A stretch of 64,000 nucleotides of DNA, from positions 1,054,001 to 1,118,000 of the forward strand of contig CAXXXQ010000002.1 of NCBI GenBank assembly GCA_963677355.2, read 5' to 3'. The DNA comes from Thiomicrorhabdus sp963677355 (GTDB lineage Bacteria; Pseudomonadota; Gammaproteobacteria; Thiomicrospirales; Thiomicrospiraceae). The notes below the pieces were generated by a model that was given only the letters and a program-made list of their open reading frames with translations, made no database searches and was not told the DNA's origin. Made by a program: the position numbers and the translations under genes. Below, piece after piece: positions 1 to 7,804 of this stretch; within the stretch, counting starts at the first letter, position 1, and each line of letters begins with the position of its first letter.

Positions 1-590
1 TTGTCCGGGTCCAGATGTTCCGAGTTCATCTGAGAAACATAAAGTAACGCCGAAGAGAGCGGCGTACGTATCTGATGAGCTAAGGAAGCCGCCATCTCTC
101 CCATAGAATGCAATCGCTGATGGCGGCTGACATGCTCTCGCAACTGTCTGGCTTCGGTGACGTCCTGAATCAGCACAATTTTACTCTGATGATCATCCAG
201 CGGCGTTTCCGAGGTTTGATAGAAGCGATTATCGTGGGTGACCAATTCACCGGCATCATTAGTGCTGTAGAAGGCGTTCATCAACACAATATCCCAGTCA
301 CGTCCCAAAGCATCGATCCCGAGGATTTTCTCGGCACTCGGATTCATCTCTAGAATTTTGTTCTGCGGATTGAGGACAATCACTCCGGCAGGCAGCAAAG
401 CCAGTAGGCGCCCAAGGTGATCGGCAACCTGTTTCTTTTCCTGATCACTCTCGGCCAGCTGATTCTGCATGACTTCGACTTGCGTCTGCAAGGACTCATA
501 AGATGAGCTTAATTGCAGCGAAGTCTGGTTAAAGAGTTTAAACGCCTCTTCCAGCTCTTTTAAACGTTCCTGTTCGACTTCACTGATCAC
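1..590 (-). CDS. fleS: PAS-domain sensor histidine kinase, flagellar FleS/FlrB type (partial, C-terminus off the left edge)
   Basis: About 196 codons read from a GTG at 590 to the window edge. An in-frame TAA two codons upstream makes this GTG the first possible start. Residues ~1-60 are helical and glutamine/glutamate rich, followed by a PAS domain (~60-150, with LLALLPAGVIVLNPQNKI) and the start of a HisKA domain. The phosphoacceptor histidine is in the motif MGEMAASLAHQIRTPL, which is typical of FleS/FlrB kinases. No membrane segment is seen, so it is probably cytoplasmic. The gene begins 11 bases after the fleQ-like stop and is probably co-transcribed with it. The family phosphorylates the sigma-54 activator FleR/FlrC, which should lie beyond the left edge. 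The ATPase domain is not visible. Confidence 0.85.
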   Translation of the reverse strand, partial: MISEVEQERLKELEEAFKLFNQTSLQLSSSYESLQTQVEVMQNQLAESDQEKKQVADHLGRLLALLPAGVIVLNPQNKILEMNPSAEKILGIDALGRDWDIVLMNAFYSTNDAGELVTHDNRFYQTSETPLDDHQSKIVLIQDVTEARQLREHVSRHQRLHSMGEMAASLAHQIRTPLSSALLYVSQMNSEHLDPD

Positions 591-601
591 GGCTTAACCT
601 G

Positions 602-1711
602 TTAATTGAGTTCATATTTACGAATCTTCTCGACCAAAGTGGTGCGATTCGTTTGTAGCAGTTTTGCCGCCTGGGAAACATTGCCATCAGTCTGCCAAAG
701 CGCCTTTTGAATCAACTGAACTTCCATCTCAACCAAATACGATTTGAGATCCAAGCCGTTTTCCAAATCCGGAACCGAACCCGTATCACTTGTCAGGCTC
801 TCCGTTGCAGAAGCCGCTTGCAGATCGACAGATACAGCTTCAGGCCGAGCATCGGAAACGGCTGTCGTTTCGGTTTCGGTTTCGCTCGATAAGACTTTCG
901 ACTCTTCCTTGGCCGGAAGGATTAGTTCCGCATTGTCAGCCAAATCTACTTGATATTTGACCGGCAGATCATCGTATTCCACCGCCGTTGCCGGGAAAAG
1001 GATCGATAAACGTTCCGCTAAATTGCCCAGTTCACGTACATTTCCCGGCCAAGGGTAGTTCTGTAAGGAAATTAATGCCTTGTCACTTAGCAAAGGAGCT
1101 TGTCTGCCATTCTCTTTCAGGCGCACAAACATAAACTCGAACAGTTCCGGAATATCTTCCGGGCGCTCTTTTAGAGACGGCATTTCAATCGGGAAAACAT
1201 TAAGACGATAAAATAGATCTTCACGGAAATCTCCGGAAGCGATGTGCTCTTCCAAATTACGGTGGGTAGCGGCAATGACACGTACGTCACATTGAAAACT
1301 TTTATTACCACCAACACGCTCATAGATTCGTTCTTGCAGTACGCGCAGCAGTTTAACCTGCATAGGCAGAGGCATATCGCCGATCTCGTCCAGGAAAATA
1401 GTGCCTCTTTCCGCCATTTCAAAACGGCCTTTACGTGCGGTTATCGCACCGGTAAACGCCCCCTTCTCATGACCGAAAAGTTCACTTTCAAGCAGTTCGC
1501 CGGGAATGGCTCCGCAATTGATGGGAATAAAAGCTTTTTGAGATCTTTCGGAAGCGTTATGGAGAGCTTGGGCAACAACTTCTTTACCTGTTCCGGACTC
1601 GCCGAGGATAAGAACGGTTGCATCGGTTTGAGCAACTTGCAGGATAAGTTTTTTAACCTGTTGCATCGCTGGTCCACTGCCAACGAGCGAAGCAAATACA
1701 TTTTCTGACAT
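602..1711 (-). CDS. fleQ: Sigma-54-dependent flagellar master activator, FleQ/FlrA type, lacking the N-terminal receiver-like domain
   Basis: 369 residues. An AAA+ sigma-54 interaction domain starts almost at the N-terminus: Walker A GESGTGKE at 37-44, GAFTGA at 84-89, Walker B FLDEIGDM near 115. A Fis-type helix-turn-helix lies at the C-terminus (NVSQAAKLLQTNRTTLVEKI). The AAA+ and HTH sequences match FleQ rather than FleR/NtrC, for instance GAITARKGRFEMAERG and TLVEKIRKY. Pseudomonas FleQ is about 490 residues; the missing part is its N-terminal domain. The upstream gap holds a promoter, so the gene is not mis-started. The linker ~270-320 is acidic and low complexity. It should activate the sigma-54 promoters of the flagellar genes in this window. 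Confidence 0.85.
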   Translation of the reverse strand: MSENVFASLVGSGPAMQQVKKLILQVAQTDATVLILGESGTGKEVVAQALHNASERSQKAFIPINCGAIPGELLESELFGHEKGAFTGAITARKGRFEMAERGTIFLDEIGDMPLPMQVKLLRVLQERIYERVGGNKSFQCDVRVIAATHRNLEEHIASGDFREDLFYRLNVFPIEMPSLKERPEDIPELFEFMFVRLKENGRQAPLLSDKALISLQNYPWPGNVRELGNLAERLSILFPATAVEYDDLPVKYQVDLADNAELILPAKEESKVLSSETETETTAVSDARPEAVSVDLQAASATESLTSDTGSVPDLENGLDLKSYLVEMEVQLIQKALWQTDGNVSQAAKLLQTNRTTLVEKIRKYELN

Positions 1712-1753
1712 CTAGCCGCCATTTGTTAATAAAAATTAGACACCTAGGTCCCT

Positions 1754-1782
1754 TTTATATACTGCTTTCTCGGTGATGTCAA
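1754..1782 (-). promoter_or_regulatory. Sigma-70 promoter of the fleQ-like gene
   Basis: Reading the minus strand, TTGACA (1777-1782) is followed by a 17-base spacer and TATAAA (1754-1759). This is a near-consensus housekeeping promoter. The start of transcription would be near 1747, giving a leader of about 36 bases before the fleQ ATG. It fits a master regulator at the top of the flagellar hierarchy being transcribed by sigma-70. Confidence 0.75.
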
Positions 1783-1807
1783 AAATTTGGCACGATTTTT
1801 TGTAGGT

Positions 1808-2104
1808 TTATTTCAAATACTGTTTGGTTTGCGACATATTTCGTTTCATATCGCGGTGCTCAATATTGATTTTTTGCTGCTCGTCAGCCACGATTCGCAT
1901 CAACTCATCGTTATCTTCGGTCAGTTGTGGAATGATCTGCTGAAGAGCATCAGGATAGGTTTGCAAAGCCTCGGCAAGCTTTTGATCCCAACTACGGGTA
2001 GTCGCTTCCAATTGAGACCATTGTTGCTCGCGGGCGAGCTGTAGACGTTGTTGTGATTGAACCAGTAACTGCAATCTCAACTTTTCTGGATTATCGGTAG
2101 TCAC
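1808..2104 (-). CDS. FliT-like flagellar export chaperone (by position)
   Basis: 98 residues, almost all helical, rich in Gln and Glu. It begins with a GTG that immediately follows the fliS TAA, so the two are translationally linked. A small helical protein directly after fliS is normally FliT, the chaperone of the FliD cap protein, and FliD is encoded just upstream in the same run. I see no sequence motif that proves FliT, so the call rests on size, composition and place. The fleQ promoter lies just beyond its stop codon. Confidence 0.55.
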   Translation of the reverse strand: MTTDNPEKLRLQLLVQSQQRLQLAREQQWSQLEATTRSWDQKLAEALQTYPDALQQIIPQLTEDNDELMRIVADEQQKINIEHRDMKRNMSQTKQYLK

Positions 2105-2539
2105 TTAGGCTTTCATCTTCTGGATTTGTTCGCGATTCGCTCTTTTGTACTGTTCCGGCATCTGCTTCCAAGCTTCTGAGATCGGTTCGATTAACCCAAT
2201 CACTTCATCGATTTTCTGTACATCGTTTTGAGCGCTGGCTTGGAAAATTGTCGAGTGACAGTAGTCATACAAAGCCAATAAGTTTTCAGCGACATCTTTA
2301 CCACTATCCAAATCAATGCCCGCTTTCAATTCAGCGAAAGTCGCCATTGACTTGTTAAGGTGCTCGGCCTTCTTTTCAAATTCGTTACGCTCAATGAAAA
2401 TTTTTGCCAGTTTCAAATTTTTTAGCGCATTGTCATACAACATTTCAACCAGTTTATGAGGTGACGCTTCGGTAACGATAGATTCAACCGCAGTATTGGC
2501 GTAAGCCTGTGCAAAGTTTTTTCTCATTGCCATATTCAT
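2105..2539 (-). CDS. fliS: Flagellin export chaperone FliS
   Basis: 144 residues, the usual FliS size. It carries the family signature near the N-terminus (YANTAVESIVTEASPHKLVEML, split here by position ~13-34) and a Y-D-Y-C stretch in the third helix. FliS binds the disordered C-terminus of flagellin in the cytoplasm and keeps it export-ready. The ATG at 2539 has an AGGG ribosome site ten bases upstream. It follows fliD by 37 bases and is probably in the fliD-fliS-fliT transcript driven by the sigma-28 promoter at 4671-4697. Confidence 0.9.
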   Translation of the reverse strand: MNMAMRKNFAQAYANTAVESIVTEASPHKLVEMLYDNALKNLKLAKIFIERNEFEKKAEHLNKSMATFAELKAGIDLDSGKDVAENLLALYDYCHSTIFQASAQNDVQKIDEVIGLIEPISEAWKQMPEQYKRANREQIQKMKA

Positions 2540-2576
2540 CTTAAATTACCCTTATGCTGTTTAATTATTGTGTTGT

Positions 2577-4556
2577 TTAATTATCGTTATTATTGCTAAA
2601 TTGTGCAGTCAATTGGTTACGAGTCTGCTCCGCACTGGCCATGATAGACTGTAGAGTCGCAAACTGAATGCGGTATTTCAACTCTAGACGCTCATAACGC
2701 TCGTCGATTTTTTTAGACTGTTCATCAAACTCTTCGTTTCTTTTGGTTAAAGATTCTATTCGCTGACTGACCAGACCGTTATCTTCAAAGAAGTTATTAA
2801 CCACTTCCTCGATTTTACTGGCAAAACCTTGCGCAAAATTCAGATTGACCGTCGCGCCGGGATTGCCATTGACTACAAAAGACAATCCTCGCATTGAGGT
2901 ATCGCCGTCATCGGCAACCGCAAAATCGGAAATATTGATCTTACGACCGTCTTCCGGATCACCGTAAGAACCAAGGCTCAAAGTACCACCTGTTGCTGTC
3001 GTAATGGTTCCCGAGACATTTTGCCCGGTCGCTAAAGCCGGATCACCGGTATTGGCAATACTCAAATTCAATGCGGAATTGACACCGTAGCGAGAGGACT
3101 GCAAAACAATCTCGTTAGCCGCATTGACATAAGCCAAGACGCTACCGCCGGCCGCTTGCACTTCCGGCGCATTATTGATTATTTGCGTTAACTGTACTGC
3201 ATAGGCGTTCAAATCAGAGGTATCCGTCGGTGCTGTCAAAGTCACACTGGTAGAACCGTCCACAGAAATATCGAAAGTCCCGCCTGCCTGAGCGGCAAAA
3301 GTCCATTCCGCACGAGTCGCTTCCTGAGTGATATCGATCTGATAATTACCGGTGACCGTGCGATCGGTCGCATCGACAAAACTCACTAAACCGCTATCGG
3401 AAGTCGCGCCTTTAGAGAACAAACTGGAAACCGCATCTAAGTTGTTTTGTAACGCAGAATTAAACATGGTTTCATCAATCTGCAAAACCCCGTCACGGTC
3501 AAAACTGATACCGACAGAAGATAATGAATTGAAGCTACCGCCCAATTCGGCAATCGAACCGGTTAAAGATGATTTGATCTGATCTCTGACGCTTCTAAGA
3601 ATGCTGCTACCAGCCAAATCGCCATAAAATTCATATTCTTCACTAGCTAACTGATCTTCGGTTAAGGTAGAAGCATCATAGGCAGCCAGCTCTTTAGTAA
3701 TGACGCCCAGTTGATTATAGACATCAACAAAGTTACGAATTGTCTCTTCGACGACACTGGTATCGGCGGCGACGGTCAAGGTATTGGTCACGCCAGGAGA
3801 GGCCGAGTTAAGCTGAAAACTCATGCCTTCAATCACGTTATCAAAAGAGTTGGTCGAATTACTGATATCTAGACCATTGATATTCATAATGGCGTCTTGT
3901 GCTTGAGAAGTAATCACATATGATGCAGGATCACTGCCATCTGGGAACCCGGCGGCATTAGCCGTTCCAAACGTAATTTCTCCGGCCGCACCCGAGGTTT
4001 TAGAGGTCATCATCATACGATAACCGGTACCGTCGTTAATCACAGCAGCGTTAACGCCGTAATCACCACTATTGATCTGCGCCTGTAGACCTTCCAAAGT
4101 ACCGTTAGTGGCATCTAAAGTAATGCTCTGCGTTTGGCCGTTTACCGTGAATTCAAACACGCCCGTATCTGAAATCAGACTTTGCGGAGACGCATAGGTT
4201 TGTGCAAAAACGACCGAATGTGTCTGTGCCAGCTGTTTGGATTCAATCTGATAAACACCAGAAGCAACACCTGTCTGCGCGGTAGCCGTAACAATGGATT
4301 CATTCGACGAAGTCACATTCAGATTTCTGAACAGATCCGGCGAAGTCAGATCGGTAACATAAGTCTGAAAGGCATTTAAATTGGTTTGCAAATAATTCAA
4401 CGCACTTAACTCGGTATTCACTTTCTCCGATTTACGCTCCAGACTTGCACGACGTGACGCCACATCCGCTTCAGCCAATACCTTGGACATATTTCCGATG
4501 TCGAAAGTACTATTCGTTAAGGAGTTTAAGAGTGTAGAGCCTACTTCATTTGCCAT
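2577..4556 (-). CDS. fliD: Flagellar filament cap protein FliD
   Basis: 659 residues. The N-terminus (FDIGNMSKVLAEADVASRR) and C-terminus (LKYRIQFATLQSIMASAEQT, then LTAQF) form the conserved FliD coiled-coil ends that contact the filament. The protein is about 190 residues longer than E. coli FliD (468). The extra length is in the central Thr/Ser/Asp-rich domains, between ~380 and ~580, where a second beta-rich repeat appears. FliD sits as an oligomer at the filament tip and folds incoming flagellin. Start is ATG 4556 with GGAG eight bases upstream. A sigma-28 promoter lies 115 bases upstream. Confidence 0.93.
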   Translation of the reverse strand: MANEVGSTLLNSLTNSTFDIGNMSKVLAEADVASRRASLERKSEKVNTELSALNYLQTNLNAFQTYVTDLTSPDLFRNLNVTSSNESIVTATAQTGVASGVYQIESKQLAQTHSVVFAQTYASPQSLISDTGVFEFTVNGQTQSITLDATNGTLEGLQAQINSGDYGVNAAVINDGTGYRMMMTSKTSGAAGEITFGTANAAGFPDGSDPASYVITSQAQDAIMNINGLDISNSTNSFDNVIEGMSFQLNSASPGVTNTLTVAADTSVVEETIRNFVDVYNQLGVITKELAAYDASTLTEDQLASEEYEFYGDLAGSSILRSVRDQIKSSLTGSIAELGGSFNSLSSVGISFDRDGVLQIDETMFNSALQNNLDAVSSLFSKGATSDSGLVSFVDATDRTVTGNYQIDITQEATRAEWTFAAQAGGTFDISVDGSTSVTLTAPTDTSDLNAYAVQLTQIINNAPEVQAAGGSVLAYVNAANEIVLQSSRYGVNSALNLSIANTGDPALATGQNVSGTITTATGGTLSLGSYGDPEDGRKINISDFAVADDGDTSMRGLSFVVNGNPGATVNLNFAQGFASKIEEVVNNFFEDNGLVSQRIESLTKRNEEFDEQSKKIDERYERLELKYRIQFATLQSIMASAEQTRNQLTAQFSNNNDN

Positions 4557-4670
4557 TTCAGTTCTCCTGGTCAGATCGCCTGATATAAATTTTATTCTTT
4601 TTTGGGCAATCGGTCATTTTTCATGTCTTAGCTGTATAGCACTATTGATGCCATTGCCGGCTAATAACTT

Positions 4671-4697
4671 TAATCGGCAGCCAAGAAGAAAACTTTA
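4671..4697 (-). promoter_or_regulatory. Sigma-28 (FliA) promoter of fliD
   Basis: On the minus strand TAAAGTTT (4690-4697), 11 bases, then GCCGATTA (4671-4678). This matches the FliA consensus TAAAGTTT-N11-GCCGATAA at 15 of 16 positions with exact spacing. It lies between the flaG terminator and fliD and would drive the late-class transcript fliD-fliS-fliT. Confidence 0.88.
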
Positions 4698-4720
4698 ATA
4701 TTTTTTAGAGGGGGAAAAAT

Positions 4721-4744
4721 AAAAAAAGCGGCCAAAAGACCGCT
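4721..4744 (-). terminator. Rho-independent terminator after the second flaG gene
   Basis: The minus strand reads AGCGGTC-TTTT-GGCCGCT, a 7-bp stem with one G-T pair and a four-base loop, followed by seven T. It lies 23 bases after the flaG stop at 4767 and closes the flagellin-flaG-flaG run ahead of the fliD promoter. Confidence 0.85.
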
Positions 4745-4766
4745 AAACACACAAGGGAACTTGTAG

Positions 4767-5219
4767 TCAGGCTTGAATATCGGTAATCAAGCCCGGAGGT
4801 AGAGCCATCTTTTCAGATAACTCCTGACGCATTTCAAGATATTTACTAATATTGTTCGAAATGTCCAAAAACTCTTGGGATGGAATTTGACGAATCACTT
4901 CGCCTGTTTCACTGTTTCGGATAAAGATCACCATCCTCTCTGAATCTTCATCTTTTTCGAAACGTAAATAGTTTCTGACCTTTTCCAGTTGTGAATTCAG
5001 GTTAGACAAAGTTTCAGTCAATGACTCGATGTCTTCTTCGTTACTCACTTCCGAACGGTTCCGAATATCAGAGGAGGTATTTAACTCCGCTTTGGAATCA
5101 ACCTGTTGAATAGGTTGTCCATTGCGAACCAATCCTTCCTCCCCTGAATACTCAGAGGTCGCAGTTCGGTTTCCGCTGTAGGTTTCCAGATTGGGTTTTA
5201 ACACATTAAAATCTGCCAT
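4767..5219 (-). CDS. flaG: FlaG family protein (second copy)
   Basis: 150 residues. The C-terminal half carries the FlaG signature: a coiled segment, then FEKDEDSERMVIFIRNSETG and a conserved V-I-R-Q-I-P ending in a helix. Residues 1-60 are polar and probably disordered. FlaG proteins affect filament length in polar flagella; their exact activity is not settled. It follows the other flaG gene by 28 bases and is the last gene before a terminator, so it is probably read with the flagellin gene at 5704-6513. The two FlaG proteins share only the C-terminal domain. Confidence 0.8.
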   Translation of the reverse strand: MADFNVLKPNLETYSGNRTATSEYSGEEGLVRNGQPIQQVDSKAELNTSSDIRNRSEVSNEEDIESLTETLSNLNSQLEKVRNYLRFEKDEDSERMVIFIRNSETGEVIRQIPSQEFLDISNNISKYLEMRQELSEKMALPPGLITDIQA

Positions 5220-5247
5220 GACCCATTTCCTTTATAAGAATGAATAC

Positions 5248-5658
5248 CTATATGATTTCATTCAATAAAGAACCTGTCAAACCTTCTTTAGTCACCGAAA
5301 CTCGTTCGTTAACCGAATTTAGGTATTCTTGAATGTTTTTCATCATTCGCAAAGCCCCTTCATCGGGAAACTGTTTTATGACTTCTTCAGTCGATTTATC
5401 AATGACTGTTACCACTGAAGATTTTGTACTCTCATCAATGATAAAAGCCACACCGATACCCAAACTTTCCATCACTCGATTCATCTGTTGAACTTCGTTC
5501 TGAATCTGTTCTTCCGATACCGGATTCGCCTTTTGATCAACAGAAGCCATTGATCCTTCAGACTGCTTTTGAGGCGATACCGCAACCGCTTCTTGCTTTA
5601 CGCCAGGAACGGCTACCGTACTTCCAGTAGCAGGCGAGGATAAAGAGTTAATATCCAT
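5248..5658 (-). CDS. flaG: FlaG family protein (first copy)
   Basis: 136 residues. A disordered Ser/Gln/Val-rich N-terminus (~1-45) is followed by the FlaG domain: a helix (EEQIQNEVQQMNRVMESL), a beta segment with VAFIIDESTKSSVVTVID, and a V-I-K-Q-F-P motif. Start ATG 5658 has a strong GGAGG ribosome site. It lies 45 bases after the flagellin gene at 5704-6513, the normal place for flaG. Two adjacent, clearly diverged flaG genes are less usual. Confidence 0.82.
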   Translation of the reverse strand: MDINSLSSPATGSTVAVPGVKQEAVAVSPQKQSEGSMASVDQKANPVSEEQIQNEVQQMNRVMESLGIGVAFIIDESTKSSVVTVIDKSTEEVIKQFPDEGALRMMKNIQEYLNSVNERVSVTKEGLTGSLLNEII

Positions 5659-5703
5659 CTTAATCCTCCCTTTCTCACTTTACCGGACTAGACCGCTACT
5701 CGA

Positions 5704-6513
5704 TTAACGAAGTAGAGCCAGTACGTTCTGAGAGTTAGAGTTCGCTTGAGAAAGCATGCTCATACCTGCTTGCTGCAATACTTGCGTACGAGCTAGGTTA
5801 GCACTCTCTTGTGCGAAGTTAGCGTCTTGGATAGATGAACGTGCAGCTGACATGTTCTCACTTACGTTAGATAAGTTAGCTACTGTGTACTCAAGACGGT
5901 TTTGTACCGCACCCACCGCAGAACGTGCAGTTGCAAGGGTACCGATGTTAGTATCCAAAGTTGCCAAATCAGCAGTTGTACCAACTGAAAGAGCCGCTAC
6001 CGCAGTTGCGATCGCTGTACCACCGATACCAGTGATCGTTACTGCATCATCTGCAGTTGCTTCCCAACCGGCCTGGATGTTAACAGCCGCACCGGCATCC
6101 ATAATGGCAACACCGTTGAACTTGGTGGTTGAAGCGACACGACCCAATTCTGAAGAAAGTGCATCGAACTCAGCCTGCATTGCAGCGATATCGGTTGCCT
6201 GATAAGTTCCGTTCAAACCTTGAACCATCAACTCACGCTGACGTTGCATCATGTTGTTCATTTCTTCAGAAGCACCATCGATAGTCTGCGCTAGGGCGAT
6301 ACCGTCGTTAGCATTTCGAACCGCTTGATCCAAACCACGGATCTGAGAAGTCATACTAGATGCAACTTTAAGACCCGCCGCGTCATCAGCAGCACTGTTG
6401 ATACGTAGACCGGAAGTCAAACGCTCCATCGAAACCGATTGTTCACGGCTTGATGCATCTAGTTGGCGTGCAGCATTCAAAGATGCTACGTTTGTGTTGA
6501 TTACCATTGACAT
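5704..6513 (-). CDS. Flagellin (copy 1)
   Basis: 269 residues, a short flagellin. Conserved N-terminal D0/D1 helices (MSMVINTNVASLNAARQL, then MERLTSGLRINSAADDAAGL) and C-terminal D1/D0 helices (ANFAQESANLARTQVLQQAG, ending NVLALLR) flank only about 90 residues of Ala/Thr-rich middle domain. Start ATG 6513 has AAGGAG eight bases upstream. It is very similar to the flagellin at 6664-7473, with differences spread through the centre, so the pair looks like a tandem duplication. I found no convincing sigma-28 promoter directly upstream; the gap holds three inverted repeats. Secreted by the flagellar type III system; glycosylation by the Maf protein encoded at 7805-10282 is likely. Confidence 0.93.
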   Translation of the reverse strand: MSMVINTNVASLNAARQLDASSREQSVSMERLTSGLRINSAADDAAGLKVASSMTSQIRGLDQAVRNANDGIALAQTIDGASEEMNNMMQRQRELMVQGLNGTYQATDIAAMQAEFDALSSELGRVASTTKFNGVAIMDAGAAVNIQAGWEATADDAVTITGIGGTAIATAVAALSVGTTADLATLDTNIGTLATARSAVGAVQNRLEYTVANLSNVSENMSAARSSIQDANFAQESANLARTQVLQQAGMSMLSQANSNSQNVLALLR

Positions 6514-6548
6514 GATAAATCTCCTTTTTTAATGAATCGTTAGTCTTC

Positions 6549-6590
6549 CCTAGTTGGGGTTCTAACTTTTTATGTTATCCGCCAACTAGG
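6549..6590 (-). repeat. Inverted repeat in the leader of flagellin copy 1
   Basis: CCTAGTTGG (6549-6557) and CCAACTAGG (6582-6590) form a perfect 9-bp inverted repeat with a 24-base A/T-rich loop. On the minus strand it sits 36 bases before the flagellin ATG. It is not followed by a T run, so it is not a simple terminator. It may be an mRNA leader hairpin or a protein binding site. Confidence 0.6.
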
Positions 6591-6602
6591 TGGCGAATCT
6601 GG

Positions 6603-6653
6603 TTTGGGTCAAGCCCAAATCTGTTAGCTAAGCAGGCCATCAATCTGCTTAGC
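6603..6653 (-). repeat. Two hairpins downstream of flagellin copy 2
   Basis: GCTAAGCAG/CTGCTTAGC (6627-6635 and 6645-6653, 9-base loop) starts 10 bases after the stop of flagellin copy 2. A second hairpin, TTTGGG/CCCAAA (6603-6608 and 6614-6619), follows. Neither has a T run in the minus direction. They could stabilise the 3' end of an abundant flagellin mRNA and allow partial read-through into copy 1. Confidence 0.6.
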
Positions 6654-6663
6654 GAATTCGTTA

Positions 6664-7473
6664 TTACTGCAGTAATTGCATCACGTTTTGTGACTGCTGG
6701 TTCGCTTGCGAAAGCATAGTCATACCGGCTTGCTGCAGTACTTGTGTACGTGCAAGGTCAGCACTTTCTTTCGCGAAGTTCGCATCTTGAATAGCTGAAC
6801 GAGCGGCCGACATGTTTTCACTGATGTTCTGCAAGTTCGCCGCAGTGTGTTCCAAACGGTTTTGTACCGCACCCACTGCCGAGCGTTCTGTTGCCAAAGC
6901 GGCAATATTGGTATCCAAAGTAGCTAAGTCAGCCGTTGTACCGACTGCAAGTGCCGCTACCGCAGTAGCGATTGCAGTACCGCCAATACCGGTAATAGTG
7001 ATGGCATCGTCCGCTGTGGCTTCCCAACCAGCTTGGATGTTGATCGCTGCACCGGCATCCATTACCAATACACCGTTAAATTTTGTTGTTGCCGCTACAC
7101 GTCCCATCTCTGAAGACAAAGCATCAAATTCAGCCTGCATCGCGGTAATATCGGAAGCTTGATAAGTTCCGTTCAAACCTTGAACCATCAACTCACGTTG
7201 ACGTTGCATCATGCTAGACATCTCTTCAGAAGCACCGTCAATTGTTTGTGCCATGGCGATACCGTCATTTACGTTACGTACCGCCATGTCCGTTCCGCGG
7301 ATTTGGCTAGTCATAGAAGTAGTTACTGCAAGACCGGCTGCATCATCAGCAGCACTGTTGATACGTAGACCAGAAGTCAAACGTTCCATAGCAACGGATT
7401 GCTCACGGCTTGAAAGGTCTAGCTGACGAGTTGCGTTTAAAGAAGCGACGTTAGTGTTGATTACCATGCTCAT
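6664..7473 (-). CDS. Flagellin (copy 2)
   Basis: 269 residues with the same architecture as copy 1: N-terminal MSMVINTNVASLNATRQL and MERLTSGLRINSAADDAAGL, C-terminal ANFAKESADLARTQVLQQAG ending NVMQLLQ. The frame is open to a TTG at 7488, but that TTGAGGG stretch is the ribosome binding site, so the ATG at 7473 is the start. A sigma-28 promoter lies about 100 bases upstream, so this is probably the strongly expressed filament subunit. The short central domain leaves a thin filament surface, which often goes with glycosylation. Confidence 0.93.
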   Translation of the reverse strand: MSMVINTNVASLNATRQLDLSSREQSVAMERLTSGLRINSAADDAAGLAVTTSMTSQIRGTDMAVRNVNDGIAMAQTIDGASEEMSSMMQRQRELMVQGLNGTYQASDITAMQAEFDALSSEMGRVAATTKFNGVLVMDAGAAINIQAGWEATADDAITITGIGGTAIATAVAALAVGTTADLATLDTNIAALATERSAVGAVQNRLEHTAANLQNISENMSAARSAIQDANFAKESADLARTQVLQQAGMTMLSQANQQSQNVMQLLQ

Positions 7474-7569
7474 TTTTAATTCCCTCAATACAATTTATGT
7501 ATTTGTTTGCGTGTGTTTAATATTTAGTTTTTATTTTGTTAGGCAGTATTGTTTCCGCCTTCAATTTAT

Positions 7570-7596
7570 TTAGCGGAACGAAATAAGAAAACTTTA
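7570..7596 (-). promoter_or_regulatory. Sigma-28 promoter of flagellin copy 2
   Basis: Minus strand TAAAGTTT (7589-7596), 11 bases, TCCGCTAA (7570-7577): 14 of 16 matches to the FliA consensus with correct spacing. The leader would be about 90 bases long. Confidence 0.78.
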
Positions 7597-7649
7597 GATT
7601 TTTTTTGAGAATTTTTAAAAAAAATGAGAAAAAGACAGGGAAAAGGCTT

Positions 7650-7675
7650 AAAAGCCCTTATTCATAAGGACTTTT
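7650..7675 (-). terminator. Terminator of the pse-maf operon
   Basis: AAAAGTCCTTA / TAAGGGCTTTT on the minus strand form an 11-bp stem (one G-T pair) around a four-base loop, followed by further T-rich sequence. It lies 130 bases after the maf stop. Confidence 0.6.
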
Positions 7676-7804
7676 CAAAAGAATAATTAAGACTTAAAAA
7701 TTTAGAAAAAATGAGATAAAAGTGATTCCGATATAAATTTATAAGCTATATCAACCCGATCTCGGAACCTTATATGAGGAAATATCTTGGCGTTTTATTG
7801 GTAG

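Larger units (their letters stand above)
7474..7804. other. Intergenic region between flagellin copy 2 and maf (331 bases)
   Basis: A/T-rich gap. It holds the flagellin sigma-28 promoter (7570-7596) and the terminator of the pse-maf operon (7650-7675). No open frame with a ribosome site was seen in the remainder (7676-7804). Confidence 0.6.

Noticed and set aside
1244..1708. 154-codon open frame on the plus strand opposite fleQ
   Set aside because: It mirrors the fleQ coding sequence, has no ribosome site and no recognisable domain; fleQ motifs are unambiguous.
6581..6600. Sigma-28 promoter for flagellin copy 1 from the GCGGATAA-like sequence in its leader
   Set aside because: The -10-like block has no TAAA-type -35 at 11 bases and lies inside an inverted repeat.
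7571..7804. Mobile element remnant between the flagellin and maf genes
   Set aside because: No transposase fragment, terminal repeats or target duplications; A/T richness alone fits promoters and terminators.
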